A stretch of DNA of 64,000 bases from Mauremys mutica (lineage: Eukaryota > Chordata > Testudines > Geoemydidae), in assembly GCF_020497125.1 (NCBI RefSeq), contig NC_059072.1, positions 273,774,045 through 273,838,044 on the forward strand. Reading direction: 5' to 3'. The position numbers were made by a program, and so were the translations under genes. Shown one piece after another: positions 21,056 through 32,737 of the stretch. Under the pieces are notes generated by a model. The model saw nothing but the letters and a program-made list of their open reading frames with translations. It had not been told where the DNA came from and made no database searches. The stretch's first letter is position 1. Each line of letters starts with the position of its first letter.

Positions 21056-23494
21056 CAGAAGTGGCATTAATAGTGGTGTAAATTACATGTCAGTAAGATG
21101 CTCTAAGCAAATGTAATTTCTGATAGAATTTGTGTAAAAGATTTTATTACATTGAAAGAAAGGAGAAAAAGACAAACCTTTGTTTGTTTTTGGACAATGT
21201 TCCATCATCTACCATTAAATTGCATTCTAAACATTATTGGGTATTGAACAGGTTTTGGATTTGTTTTAATGCAGAATGCATCTTAGGTAAACATTTTCTA
21301 CTGGGTTTCAGAAATGAATTTTGACGGGGGAAATCTGACCCTATGTCAAATTTGCTTCTGCCAGAGACCAAATTTCCCAGTTTCTTGCTAAGGTCTAGAT
21401 TGTGACTTTGGACACAATACTGAACAAAGGGTGTTACGTAAACTGCCCCAAACCAAGTTGGGGCCATTGTGCTGCCCGTTCCCCAACCCCCCGTAGCCAC
21501 TTGCTTCAATGAAGAAGTAAGCAGGGGAGGAGCCCCACTTATTCCGATGTCACTGGAACCAATGTCCTGGTAGTATGCATAGTGGTGTAAGAGGTGAGGA
21601 TGAGACTCTTACTTCCTTGCCCGGATGCCTAATCTGATTTGCAATCCGGTCCTACTTGAGGTATGAAGATATTCCATCTGTAATCATCTCTGTAAGGTTA
21701 TTAGAGAAAGATTTTGAAATGCTTAGAAAAGGAGAGTTAAGATCCCACAACCTGAATGCCAGGGAAATGTTCAGCCATGTTGTGTATGAGATCATTCCTG
21801 TGAAGGGAGATTATTCTTCAATTTATTGGGCTGAATATTTTTGTCCATGTGCACAAACATCTAATCAGCATAGAGGTATGTGGAAGGCTGCAAAATGGGC
21901 AACGGTTTGAAGTACATCTCCTTGGGTCAGTACTCAGGAACATAATGATCTCATTTTTCACATAAACCCATTTCCATAGAAAAATTGACCTCACCCCCAG
22001 ATTCTGAACTGAGCCTAACCCCCACATTGTCCTTATTATGCTCCATGCTGCCTAGGTCAATGCTTCAGCCAGACATCAATCAGACCTTAAAGAGAGTCCA
22101 AACAGAGCTGGGAAAGAAAAAAAGGGCTCTTACATTTCCTGCTGATTTTCCTGGGGGCATTTTCCCCCCTAAATAGAGAAGAAAAGATTTACAAAGCAAA
22201 TGAGCATTTAATATTTTTCTCAGTTTAGAAATTATTTTTGAATGAAGACAAAATTTTTAATTCAGCAAAAGAAAATTGATCTAGTATGTTGTTTTGGTAG
22301 CTGCAATAAAGCACTTGCATACATACTAATAAGCTATTTCACAGAGAGGATGCTTTTACAGTAAATGGAAGGGACCTTAGTTTTGTTAGCAACAAAAAGC
22401 TTTCTTAACGTGCACTTCAGCAAAGTAGTTTCATTGGAGTCTCCTCCCCACAAAAAAAAGCTATGTGTTTGAAGAATAATCAAAAGATTACATCCAAAAT
22501 AATAGAACACTCCATGATAGCAAACTGTACATCATAAAATAGAAAAATTCAATATTTGTTAAAACATAAATACAATATTTTTCTCAAACAAATGTGGGTC
22601 CTTCACTATAAAGTCAAATCCCAAAATACACTGAGCCAGATTCTCCTCTTGTGTAAATCAATGTAGCTTTATTGACACAAATGCTCCTGCACAAGAATCT
22701 GACCCTATATGTTCTGTAGCTCTAAACAAGTGGAATAAAGTTAAACAATTTAAAAATAAATGAATGAAACAAATACAGACTTTTATATTCATGTTTCATT
22801 ATAATCAGAAATTTTCATTTGATCTGTGCAGGGCAGTAAAGAAGACAGGCTGAAAAGAGGAAAAAACTTGTTTCTTTTCCCTTTGTTGAGAATCTTTCTG
22901 CCCAAATGTCATCCTTTTTTGTTTACTTTCTTTCTATTCCAAATGGAATACATTATAATATCATGCCATTATAATGAAAAAGTCACTTTTTGCTCATTGA
23001 GTTAATTTTTTTTTGTTCTTTGGAGTTTAGCTCTATTTCTCTGTAACCAAAAGTAAATATTTGCTTCATTACTGCACTGGTGCTTTTCTGAATTATGGAC
23101 ATTGAAAATTAAACTGAAAGTTTAGCTTGACTTTTGAGTATTAATATCTTTGTGTATTCCATTAGGATTCCATTTTTTGTAAATATTTTGTCATGAAAGA
23201 TTTAGAATTAACTATTTCTTGGCAATAAAATTGGAAACCTTGAGTACTCTCAGGATTTCTTTTTTTTTTCTTTTCTTTTTTTGGGGGGAGGGAAGAGTAG
23301 GAGGATATAAGGGGGGCTGACAAAGTTTGAGAGCTCTGGGCTCAGTTATGATTTTATATTGTTAATGAGTTTTGAGTATCCCAAAATGTGCTGGGCACCT
23401 CACAAGTAAGAACATGGCATCTGCATCAAAAAAGTATATAATCTTGATTTGACATCAAACTAAGGGAAAGAATCACAAACAGTAAAGATGAGGA
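21056..23494. other. Mostly unassigned AT-rich DNA
   Basis: No gene is supported. A palindromic MITE-like fragment lies at about 22628-22706 ('gccagattctcctcttgtg' mirrored by 'cacaagaatctgaccc'). A T-rich/poly-T stretch lies near 23262-23290. The rest has no recognisable feature. Confidence 0.4.
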
Positions 23495-24228
23495 TGTCAG
23501 GGTTCCTGCCCCACTCTGAACTCTGAGGTACAGATGTGGGGACCTGCATGAAAGACCCCCTAAGCTTATTTTTACCAGCTTAGGTTAAAAACTTTCCCAA
23601 GGCACAAATTCCACCTTGAACAGTATGCTGCCACCACCAAATGATTTAAACAAACATTCAGGGAGGGCCACTTGGAGCCCTACCTTCCCAAAATATCCCC
23701 CCAAGCTCCTACACCCTCTTTCCTGGGGAGGCTTGAGAATAATATCCTCACCAATTAGTACAGGTGAACACAGACCCAAACTCTTGGATATTAAAAGCAA
23801 TGAAAAATCAATCAGGTTCTTAAAAGAAGAATTTTAATTAAAGAAAAAGTAGAAGAATCACCTCTGTAAAATCAGGATGGTAAGTACTTTACAGAATAAC
23901 AAAACCAGGGATAAACCTCCCTCTTAGACAGGGTAATTCACAAGCTAAAATAAAAGGTAACCTAACACATTTATTTTCTGCTATTACTTACTATTTCTGC
24001 AAGGCTACGTGCTTAGTTCAGATATACTTAAGAAGATGTAAATTCCCTGCCTAGTTTCCTGGATGGCTCCGAGAGACACAGACCCAAAACCTTCCCCCTC
24101 AGATTTGAAAGTATCTTCTCCCCTTATTGGTTATCTGAGCTTCTTAACCCTTTACAGGTAAAAGAGGAATTAACCCTTTACAGGGTAAAGAGGGATTTTA
24201 TGCTACCCTTAGCTGTATGTTTATGACA
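23495..24228 (-). mobile_element. Solo LTR, 734 bp
   Basis: The segment starts TGTCAGGGTTCC and ends TTTATGACA, so its termini are TG...CA with TGTCA/TGACA inverted ends. The flanks GAGGA (23490-23494) and GGGGA (24229-24233) match at four of five bases, a 5-bp integration duplication. The orientation is judged minus because the complement starts with TGTCATAAAC followed by 'taaagggtt' and carries the 'attaaaattcttctttt' polyadenylation-like region (complement of about 23818-23845) in its downstream half. The partial LTR at 63337-64000 is the same family. No internal viral genes are adjacent. Confidence 0.75.
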
Positions 24229-24514
24229 GGGGAAAAGATAAAAATATGTGACAAAGTTATGATACTAAGGTTCTTACTCATGCTTGGACACATTCTGGAT
24301 GTTTGGGTTTCATGTATAACAATGAAGGTAATTAACCATTAAAACAATTTAGTTAAGGATGTGGTGGCTTCTCCATATTTTAAAGTAATCTTTAATTCAA
24401 GGTTGGGTGTCTTTCTAAAGAATATGCTCTAGCTTGACCAGAAGTTAAGGGTTTGATGCTGGAATCACTGGGTAAGATTCCATGGTTTGTATTATGCGGG
24501 AGATCAAACTAGAT

Positions 24515-24675
24515 CAGTGGTGGGCAACCTGCGGCCCGTGAGCTGCACGTGGCCCATTAGGGTAGTCAGCTGGTGGGCTGCCAGACCATTTGTTTACATT
24601 TGCACAGCCACCCGCAGCTCCCAGTGGCCGTGGTTCGCCCCTCCTGGTGAATGGGAGCTTCGGGAAGCAGAAATA
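24515..24675. mobile_element. Left part of a hAT MITE
   Basis: It starts CAGTGGTGGGCAACCTGCGG, the same terminus as the 65-bp copy at 19766. It continues with 'tttgtttacatttgcacagc' and 'cagctcccagtggccg', the shared module of several hAT MITE families in this window. The right terminus cannot be found, so it is truncated or decayed. Confidence 0.65.
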
Positions 24676-25158
24676 GTCTATGAATCACTGATGGGCAGGG
24701 ATTTTCTGTAAAGACTGAGTACGTAAAAAAGGGAAAGTAATGAGAGAACCTAATATTCTAGTTAAATTCACTTTTGCCTCTTGTGAATATCCTAAGAAGA
24801 AGTTAAATCCATACCAGGAATATGAATGCAACATCTACTTCAGTCTAATGAACAAGAGTCACTTGCCTTTGAAAATCTATCATCCTATAGTGATAGGAAC
24901 TAAAGAATCATCATCATTGAGTTCTCAGATAAAGGTTCTTGGCAATGAAGTCTATTGCTACTGAAAAGTAACAGAGCAATAAGATTTTAAATACAAGGAA
25001 AACCCTACTGAATTCCTACAAACATTGTCTGGTAACATTTCCATCAAGTTAAATACGGTTTACACAAAAAATTAGAACTAGTAATATTAGTTTTTCTTAG
25101 CCATTGATTTCAAAACATATTCTTAGTATTTTATGTAATTTTTATTAAGTAAACTATT

Positions 25159-25950
25159 CCTGATGGAATTTTCTGCCAAAAATGAAATATTCAGCACCAA
25201 AAATGTAAAAATTCTGCACACATTATTTAAAAATTCTGCAAAATTCTGCTTATTTTATTTGCCAAAATTACACAATATAATCAGATCATTTTCAATTGTT
25301 TGCTTAAAAGTAATTTGAAATAAATTACCAAAAATAATTGGTCTGATTATATTGTTATTGTGTTTCTGTGTTATTTTGACAATTAAAATATGCAGAACTT
25401 TTCAGTTTTTTTTTTAAATATTTTGGTGCAGAATTCCCTCAAAAGTAGCAAGGTTCTATGTGGGGAAATCTGAGTGTGAGCAGCTTGGTGGTTAGTCTGG
25501 GTGCAGAGAGGAATCTGGATGCCTCACTGCACCACACCTCCACACCTACCCTGCCTCTGCCAAGACCCCTCCTCTCCCATGGTGCAGAACTTCCTGAAGC
25601 GAGGGACAGCTTCTGGGGCTTGATCTGACTGATCCCCAGCTGCTTCATGCAGGGAAGGGGAACGGGAAGGGGGAACTCCATCTCTGTCCTCCTTTCCCAC
25701 CCCCCTACCCTGCCCAGCTGGGACTAAGGTCCCTGGGCAGCAGAGGCATCCCCAGAGCCTTCACCCCTATAGTGATTTACCTCTGAGCTGCCCAGCTGCT
25801 GAGGAAGCATGAGTAAATACTGATGCAGCTTTTCTTTGCTTCCCCACAGGAACCATTTTCTGCAAGGAAGCAAAGAAAATCTGCAGGACGGGGCAGGAGA
25901 GGGGCATTTTTCTGCTGTGCCGCAGTGGTGCAGAATTTCCCCAGAGCAGT
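25159..25950. mobile_element. hAT-like DNA transposon, 792 bp
   Basis: The left terminus CCTGATGGAATTTTCTGCC resembles the complement of the right terminus, ACTGCTCTGGGGAAATTCTGC. The flanks AAACTATT (25151-25158) and AAATTATT (25951-25958) match at seven of eight bases. The left third is very AT-rich with repeated 'aaaattctgca' phrases; the remainder is GC-rich. There is no transposase. The two minus-strand frames of 80 and 86 codons lack features and are not called genes. Confidence 0.6.
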
Positions 25951-25959
25951 AAATTATTG

Positions 25960-27000
25960 TTGTCTGTAAGTCATAAATCACCAAGCTCTATGATATTTAA
26001 GTGGATATCATTAGTCATAAAGGATTCAAGATGTCTTAGATGCTTTAAAAATCTCCCCCTTTATTTGTAAAAATATATTTATATGCTTAATACAGAGAAG
26101 CAGTTTCTTAGCTAGTGTAAATTGGCATAGCTCTGACTTTGGTGGAACGCCTCCATTTTAAACCATCTTAAGATCTGGCCCTGAAGTGTTTCCAGGACCA
26201 AATGTTTCAACATAAAACAAAATTGATTAAATTTCTGGGATGAAATGTCATGTTTCCAGGTAACTAGCAATGCCATCATCATAGAGGAGAACAATAGTTT
26301 GGCAAGTATGTATATATATGTTTTCAGTTGTCATTTCAAATTAGAACTATTTTCTATATTATATGCAAAGATTGTTGTTGGGCTGTCAAATGGAGCACAT
26401 ATCAAAGCTATTCTTGACTATTTCAACTGTGTGAAACAATTCTAAGCCATTATATTTTAAGTATATGATTAGATTTATTAGATTCTATGGAAACAGTGAC
26501 TGTTTTACAAGAGATGAAACAATAAGTATTTATGGAAACTGAATTGGAATAAAGTGAACTTCCTGGCTTGGCACATACAAAAAAGGCAGATTCAGCAAAG
26601 AAATGCTGGTATGAACTTTTATATTTGAAACAACAGACATCATACTTTAGATAGGTGAGACAGTAGACCAAGAAGGGCAAAAGTGTAGTGATAGGTACTG
26701 GATAACTCAAATTTGGAGAGTTAGACTGAGCAGAGCAGAATTAGTTTGTTCCTGGCTAAACTGCAAATGCTTTGCAAATTCCTCTGAGCAGACAAAAATA
26801 TGACTTCTTTAATCATGATGCATTAAACACATTTTGAGAAGACCATTCATATTATAAAGAGAGAGTAGAGTTGATAGATTATCTGGTCTCAATTCAAATC
26901 AGAATTTATGTAGTTAAGAGTTGTAACTGTAAGTCTGCTCTATTTCTCATATTATAATGAAATACTGATACTCTTACTCATATTCAGTAGTATTTTACTC
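25960..27000. other. Unassigned AT-rich DNA
   Basis: No gene, RNA or repeat can be supported in this 1-kb stretch. Confidence 0.4.
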
Positions 27001-27075
27001 TGGCCTCAGTCCAGCAAAGCACTTAAGCCCATGCTTAAATTTAAGTATATGAACAGTTTCTTGACTTCAATTAGA
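27001..27075. repeat. Half of a palindromic MITE
   Basis: 'cagtccagcaaagcactta', 'gcccatgcttaaatttaag' and 'cttgacttcaatta' form the left half of a common palindromic amniote MITE; the right half is not visible. Confidence 0.4.
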
Positions 27076-27194
27076 CTAATAATGTACCTAAATTACAGAT
27101 ACAGGGATAAATATACCGGCACATGAAGAGCAGGCACACAGGCATTCAAGGCATTATTTGTCTGAGTTGTAGAAAGGGAAATATTTCAACATAG

Positions 27195-27398
27195 TGTAAC
27201 CCACACACATCCTGGGTGTGGTGTTCTGTCCCATCTAGTGGCACCAAGACCACTTAGAGAGCAATTAATGAGTCTGATCTACAGCCTTAGCTAAGATCCA
27301 GTGGCTTTTAGCTCATGCAGTAGAGTTTCATGCACTAAGCTCTAGAGGTTCCCTGGTTTGATCCTGCCCGCCAACGACCAGGGTCTGTCAGTGTTACA
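27195..27398 (+). mobile_element. LTR-like 204-bp element with tRNA-like segment
   Basis: The segment starts TGTAACCC and ends GTGTTACA (TG...CA ends; TGTAAC/GTTACA inverted). It is flanked by the 4-bp direct repeat ATAG (27191-27194 and 27399-27402). Inside, at about 27304-27372, is a tRNA-like stretch with an A-box-like 'tagctcatgcagtagag' and a B-box-like 'ggtttgatcc', spaced about as in a tRNA gene. It could be a very short LTR, a TRIM-like element, or a SINE in which the flanking repeat is by chance. I give the LTR-like structure as what is seen and the class as unknown. Confidence 0.5.
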
Positions 27399-27748
27399 AT
27401 AGTTCTTACCATTGCCCTCAGGATGGATCTTAGCTGGCAGAAGAATGTTCCCTGCATAGAGAAAGAGGCCCTTTTTCCGAGTCAGTTGCTTGAACTCTAG
27501 AGGAAGTTTCAGTGTAATTACTGCTCAATCATATTGTTACTTGGATCTTATTAGCTCCAAACAGGATTTAAAAGGTGTGGTCATGTTCCCAAGTCCCTTC
27601 CAAAGGAGCATGAGAGACTTTTGAGGCAAAAGGAAAAAGATGTGTGATATATTCCAAAAAGAACACCTTTACTTCTTCTGGATATTAACACAAATCCATG
27701 CTAATTTCATGGAGACCCTCAAAGCCTCTCAGCAGCTTACTCAAATAA

Positions 27749-28043
27749 GGGTACGTCTTCGCTACTGGCCGGATCGGTGGGTAGCAATCAATTTCTCGGG
27801 GATCGATATATTGCATCTCATCTAGACGCGATATATCGATCCCCGAAAGCGCTCCTGTCAACTCCGGAACTCCACCAATGCGAACGGTGGTAGCGGAGTT
27901 GACATGGGGAACCGGGGACGTCGATCCCGCGCCGTGAGGATGGTAAGTAATTCGATCTAAGGTACTTCGACTTCAGCTACGCTCTTCACGTAGCTGAAGT
28001 TGCGTATCTTAGATCGATCTTCCCCCCTAGTGTAGACCTGCCC
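27749..28043. mobile_element. Three-hairpin MITE, PIF/Harbinger-like
   Basis: The left terminus GGGTACGTCTTCGCTAC pairs with the right terminus (complement GGGCAGGTCTACACTAG). The flanking TAA is duplicated (27746-27748 and 28044-28046), the 3-bp duplication typical of PIF/Harbinger. Inside are three consecutive inverted repeats: arms 27792-27814/27828-27848, 27856-27866/27894-27904 (plus an inner CCACC/GGTGG), and 27952-27981/27989-28017. It is CpG-rich and well preserved. The superfamily is inferred from the duplication length; a Tc1/mariner TA duplication cannot be fully excluded. Confidence 0.7.
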
Positions 28044-28289
28044 TAAGTCAGAACACAGACAGAACAAAAATAGACTCATACTCTTTATGTTTGTAGCATG
28101 CATTAAATCACCTCTCAAGTCCTCCAGAAATGAACAACAGATTCTTCCTAGCAGTAGGTCATACCTTAGCTGATTGTACCCTTTTCAAGCTCCTTTATTG
28201 GAAATCAGATATAAACATCCTGTGTAGTCCCTGAGTAACCAAAAGAACTTTCCTGGATTCCAACCTCCTACTTCCATGCAGATATTATT

Positions 28290-28700
28290 TTCTAGGCCAT
28301 GGGTGATACAATAACCATGAGGTCTCTCTTCAGCATCCCAGAGTGTCTTTATTCACAGGTCATATTTTCTAAACCTCTTATGTTTTATTATTCTTTTCTG
28401 GACTCTCTCCAGTTTGTCCACATCTTTGTTAAAGCGTGGTGCCCAAAACCGACACAGCTAAGGCCTCATTGGTGTTGAGTAGAGCAGGACAATTTCCTCC
28501 TGTCTTACATATGACACTCCTGTGAATACATCCCAGAAAGACATATGCCTTTTTCACAACAGCATGACATTATTACTTTGTATTCAGTTTATTATAAACT
28601 ATAATCCCCAGACCCTTTTCAGCAGTATTACTGCCTAGCCAGTTAGTCCTCATTTTGTAGTAGTCCAATTGATATTTTCTTTCCTCAGTGTATATTTTCT
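28290..28700 (-). mobile_element. Old CR1 ORF2 fragment (antisense)
   Basis: The complement reads 'ggttttgggcaccacgcttt', 'aacaaagatgtggacaaact', 'ggagagagtccagaaaag', matching the [18 protein letters not shown] block of CR1 ORF2, present in better condition at 32226-32290. Stops and substitutions are frequent. It is a relic of the C-terminal reverse-transcriptase region. Confidence 0.75.
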
Positions 28701-28789
28701 TCGGATACAATAGAGCACACCAATTGATAAAAGATTGAGAATTAATTGCTATTGAAGGGTATGCTTGTGTTCATTTTGGATAAAATGTA

Positions 28790-29175
28790 GTTTGCAGGGT
28801 GCTTATGCATAGGGAAGCATGCTGTGGCTCACCACCCTAGGAACATTCTAGAGAAGGCCAGGGGGAGGGGGGTGAACTCAGCATGTGGAATGGAGAGCTA
28901 TGACCATGTGATAAACAAATCCATTTATGGAAAGGTTAAATCTGATTGGTTAGAGGTTTATGTTATGTAGCTTGTTATGTAAGTGCCATAGGCTATAAAA
29001 TAGCAAGGGGAGGGGCTCCTTGCTGGAGGGACTCTGCCTGATTTTTGTACCAGGGGCTCTCCTTTTGTAAATATTGAATAGAGCCTTGTTGAATTGAATT
29101 GAATCACATCAAATTAAATTGCATTGAATTGAATCGAAGTCCCTTGATTTCTTCCCAGCATCTGACATATTGGGG
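28790..29175 (+). mobile_element. Candidate solo LTR
   Basis: The layout resembles a U3-R-U5 region. A 'ggctataaaatagc' TATA box at about 28991-29004 is followed by 'ggggaggggctccttgctgg', then 'gtaccaggggctctcctttt' and an 'attgaatagagcc' polyadenylation-like region. After it comes a 'ggggaccacaaaatccca' string near the expected primer-binding position. I could not find TG...CA ends with a matching duplication, so the borders are approximate and the call is tentative. Confidence 0.4.
29088..29142. repeat. (ATTGA)n-type minisatellite
   Basis: Imperfect repeats of 'attga'/'aattgaattgaatc' run through the 3' part of the candidate LTR. Confidence 0.7.
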
Positions 29176-29199
29176 ACCACAAAATCCCAACACTATGGT

Positions 29200-30079
29200 G
29201 TTAGGAAGAAGAATAAATTTTAAAAAAAAGTGTGTCTGATTACAGTATGAACTGTGGGTTATCCATTTGAACATATATCATTAATTCCTGAGTGAAAATG
29301 CTATGCACAGTACCAGAACAGAAGATACCTTTCTATACCCTTTCTGCATGATCTGGAAAATAAAGAACTAGGGTGCTTGAAAGCTAGCAAATAAAGTAAT
29401 ATAGGAAAAGAGAAAGCCACACAATGACAGTTTGGTATGGCATCTTGTCTTCCTGAAATAGAGGTTATAGATTCCCAGGTCACTAAGAGGAATATAGATA
29501 GTACGAATAAACTCCCAGTCAGGAACTTCAGGAATAACCGCCAAAGCATAAGCATTCAGTTCACATCCTCCTGAGAAAAAGCTATTATGTTTCCAGTAAT
29601 CATCATTACATGCATGTTATTATGAATAACTACTCAATACCACTTTCTTCTACTAGATAATGTCAATGCTTCTCAACTATGGAGTTGTCTTGACAAAAAA
29701 TTTGTGCCACTCTTACAGGTAGAATTACAGCAGTACAACTCCCCCCATTTCCAGTGTGAACACAGGCATAACTATAGCACTAAAAAATCACCCCCCAACC
29801 AACATCGTTATACATTTGCAAAACTGTGGTAGGCCAGTCCTAAGTTTCATATAAACCAAATAGTCAAGAATTGTATAGGGCCTAATATATTATTAATATA
29901 GAGAGAGCTGATAATACATATATTAGCATGCATTAAGCAGCAATAATACTAAGCACAAATATTGTAATAATGATATAACCTAAACTGATATACCATAATT
30001 GTGTTCACTATGCTAAATATACCATAAGACCTCACATTTCCCAAGTTAAACATAAAGCATAAACAGATAGGACTATAAA
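29200..30079. other. Unassigned AT-rich DNA
   Basis: No gene or classifiable repeat. Short 'tattattaatatag' low-complexity patches only. Confidence 0.4.
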
Positions 30080-30097
30080 CAGATATGTAAGAGAGCA

Positions 30098-30696
30098 GTA
30101 TGACTGCTCAGAGCTCCAGTATGAAACTGCAGAAAAACCTGAGAGTCTCTGGATTAAATTTAGAAGTATGAACAACAAGGGTAATGTCGTGGTGGGAGTC
30201 TGCTACAGACCACCAGACCAGGGGGATGAGGTGGACGAGGCTTTCTTCCAGCAACTAACAGAAGTTGCTAGATCACAGGCCCTGGTTCTCATGGGTTACT
30301 TTAATCACCCCGATATCTGCTGGGAGAGCAATACAGCGGTGCACAGGCAATCCAGGAAGTTTCTGGAAAGTGTAGGGGACAATTTCCTGGTGCAAGTGCT
30401 GGAGGAACCAACTAGGGGAAAAGCTCTTCTTGACCTGCTGCTCACAAACAGGGAAGAAATAGTAGAGGAAGCAATAGTGGATGGGAAGCAGTGGGAGGCA
30501 GTGACCATGAGATGGTCGAGTTCAGGATCCTGATACAAGGAAGAAAGGAGAGCAGTAGAACAGAGACCCTGGACTTCAGAAAAGCAGACTTCGACTCCCT
30601 CAGGGAACTGATGGGCAAGGTCCCCTGGGAGAATAACATGACGGGAAAAGGAGTCGAGGAAAGCTGGCTGTATTTTAAAGAAACCTTTAAAATGGT
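30098..30696 (+). pseudogene. CR1 ORF2 endonuclease C-terminal part (frameshifted)
   Basis: This is the end of the apurinic/apyrimidinic-type endonuclease that nicks the target DNA for CR1 insertion, plus the linker to the reverse transcriptase. The readable blocks are VVVGVCYRPPDQGDEVD, LVLMGYFNHPDICW (normally GDFNHPDICW; here the Asp is Tyr, since the codon reads tac) and [11 protein letters not shown] (the SDH block with the catalytic-type His). A 1-base change near 30490 moves the frame between the second and third blocks, and another near 30690 moves it again just before the long open frame. The N-terminal half of the endonuclease is missing. Confidence 0.85.
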
Positions 30697-32649
30697 TTGT
30701 TGCAGGAACAAACCATTCCGATGTGTAGGAAGAAAAGTAAATATGGCAGGCGACCAGCTTGGCTCAACAGTGAAATCCTTGCTCGTCTTAAACACAAAAA
30801 AACAGCTTATAAGAAGTGGAAGATTGGACAAATAACCAGGGAGGAGTATAAAAGTATTGCTCAGGCATGCAGGAGTGAAATTAGGAAGGCCAAATCACAC
30901 TTGGAGTTGCAGCTAGCCGGAGATGTTAGGAGTAACAAGAAGGGTTTCTTCAGGTATGTTAGCAAAAAGAAGAAAGTCAACGAAAGTGTGGGCCCCTTGC
31001 TGAATGAAGGAGGGAACCTAGTGACAGAGGATGTGGAGAAAGCTAGTGTACTCAATGCTTTTTTTGCCTCTGTCTTCACAGACAAGGTCAGCTCCCAGAC
31101 AGCTGCACTCTGCAGCACGGTATGGGGAGGAGGTGACCAGCTCTCTGTGGAGAAAGAAGTAGTTCGGGACTATTTAGAAAAGCTGGACGAGCACAAGTCC
31201 ATGGGGCCGGGTGCACTGCATCCGAGGGTTCTAAAGGAGTTGGCCGATGAGATTGCAGAGCCATTGGCCATTATCTTTGAAAAATCATGGCGATCGGGGG
31301 AGGTCCCGGATGACTGGAAAAAGGCTAATGTAGTGCCCATCTTTAAAAAAGGGAAGAAGGAAGATCCAGGGAACTACAGGCCAGTCAGTCTCACCTCAGT
31401 CCCTGGAAAAATCATGGAACAGGTCCTCAAGGAATCAATTCTGAACCACTTAAAGGAGGGGAAAGTGATCAGGAACAGTCAGCATGGATTCACCAAGGGC
31501 AAGTCATGCCTGACTAATCTAATTGCCTTCTATGATGAGATAACTGGCTCTGTGGATGAGGGGAAAGCAGTGGATGTGCTATTTCTGGACTTTAGCAAAG
31601 CTTTTGATATAGTATCCCACAGTATTCTTGCCAGCAAGTTAAAGAAGTCTGGGCTGGATGAATGGATGGTAAGGTGGATAGAAAAGTGGCTAGATGGTCG
31701 GGTTCAACGGGTAGTGATCAATGGTTCCATGTCTAGTTGGCAGTCGGTATCAAGTGGAGTGCCCCAAGGGTCGGTGCTGTGGCCGGTTTTATTCAATATC
31801 TTCATTAACGATCTGGAGGATGGTGTGGACTGCACCCTTAGCAAGTTTGCAGATGACACTAAACTGGGAGGAGTGGTTGATACGCTGGAGGGTAGGGATA
31901 GGACACAGAGGGACCTAGACAAATTAGAGGATTGGGCCAAGAGAAATATGATGAGGTTCAACAAGGACAAGTGCAGAGTCCTGCACTTAGGACGGAAGAA
32001 TCCCATGCACTGCTACAGAATAGGGACCGAATGGCTGGGTAGCAGTTCTGCAGAAAAAGACCTAGGGGTTACGGTGGACGAAAAGCTGAATATGAGTCAA
32101 CAGTGTGCCCTTGTTGCCAAGAAGGCTAATGGCATATTGGGTTGTATAAGTAGGGGCATTTCCAGCAGATCGAGGGATGTGATCATTCCCCTCTATTCAG
32201 CACTGGTGAGGCCTCATTTGGAGTACTGTGTCCAGTTTTGGGCCCCACACTACAAGAAGGATGTGGATAAATTGGAGAGAGTCCAGCGGAGGGCAACAAA
32301 AATGATTACGGGGCTGGAGCACATGACTTATGAGGAGAGACTGAGGGAACTGGGATTGTTTAGTCTGCAGAAGAGAAGAATGAGGGGGGATTTGATAGCT
32401 GCTTTCAACTACCTGAAAGGGGGTTCCAAAGAGGATGGATCTAGACTGTTCTCAGTGGTAGAAGATGACAGAACAAGGAGTAATGGTCTCAAGTTGCAGA
32501 GGGGGAGGTTTAGGTTGGACATTAGGAAAAACTTTTTCACTAGTAGGGTGGTGAAGAACTGGAATGGGTTACCTAGGGAGGTGGTGGAATCTCCTTCCTT
32601 AGAGTTTTTTAAGGTCAGGCTTGACAAAGCCCTGGCGGGGATGATTTAG
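30697..32649 (+). CDS. CR1 ORF2 reverse-transcriptase region, open for 650 codons
   Basis: The enzyme region would copy CR1 RNA at a nicked target. The frame is uninterrupted for 650 codons, but its ATG is internal: the true ORF2 continues upstream in other frames. Visible blocks are [20 protein letters not shown] (fingers), [10 protein letters not shown] with catalytic Asp at about residue 298, [14 protein letters not shown], and FADDTKLGG at 384-392 with the catalytic Asp pair 386-387; the C-terminal region has [10 protein letters not shown] and the final [15 protein letters not shown] block. In motif B the conserved Gly of PQGSVLGP, present in the copies at 6.9 and 39.2 kb, is Trp at residue 362 (codon 31780-31782). 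This, with the upstream frameshifts, makes activity unlikely. It is a transposon frame, not a host gene. Confidence 0.9.
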   Translation: MLQEQTIPMCRKKSKYGRRPAWLNSEILARLKHKKTAYKKWKIGQITREEYKSIAQACRSEIRKAKSHLELQLAGDVRSNKKGFFRYVSKKKKVNESVGPLLNEGGNLVTEDVEKASVLNAFFASVFTDKVSSQTAALCSTVWGGGDQLSVEKEVVRDYLEKLDEHKSMGPGALHPRVLKELADEIAEPLAIIFEKSWRSGEVPDDWKKANVVPIFKKGKKEDPGNYRPVSLTSVPGKIMEQVLKESILNHLKEGKVIRNSQHGFTKGKSCLTNLIAFYDEITGSVDEGKAVDVLFLDFSKAFDIVSHSILASKLKKSGLDEWMVRWIEKWLDGRVQRVVINGSMSSWQSVSSGVPQGSVLWPVLFNIFINDLEDGVDCTLSKFADDTKLGGVVDTLEGRDRTQRDLDKLEDWAKRNMMRFNKDKCRVLHLGRKNPMHCYRIGTEWLGSSSAEKDLGVTVDEKLNMSQQCALVAKKANGILGCISRGISSRSRDVIIPLYSALVRPHLEYCVQFWAPHYKKDVDKLERVQRRATKMITGLEHMTYEERLRELGLFSLQKRRMRGDLIAAFNYLKGGSKEDGSRLFSVVEDDRTRSNGLKLQRGRFRLDIRKNFFTSRVVKNWNGLPREVVESPSLEFFKVRLDKALAGMI

Positions 32650-32737
32650 TTGGGTTTGGTCCTGCTTTGAGCAGGGGGTTGGACTAGATGACCTCCTGAG
32701 TTCCCTTCCAACCCTATGATTCTATGATTCTATGAAG

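Larger units (their letters stand above)
30080..32737 (+). mobile_element. CR1 LINE, 2.66 kb, best-preserved copy
   Basis: A 5'-truncated CR1 that keeps the C-terminal part of the endonuclease, the whole reverse transcriptase and the complete 3' end. The 3' UTR reads 'tttggtcctgctttgagcag', 'ttggactagatgacctcctg', 'ttcccttccaaccctatg' and ends in ATTCTATG repeats (32714-32735), the classical CR1 tail. The 5' end breaks inside the endonuclease near 30080. Two frameshifts lie before the long reading frame. The shared tail with the SINE at 33178 suggests a partner relationship. Confidence 0.95.

Noticed and set aside
27304..27372. Possible tRNA gene
   Set aside because: A- and B-box-like motifs are present but I could not see a cloverleaf with paired acceptor stems; it sits within an LTR-like repeat.
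30442..31118. Minus-strand frames of 85-129 codons opposite the CR1
   Set aside because: They are shadows of the CR1 ORF2 reading frame; the same antisense peptides appear opposite other CR1 copies.
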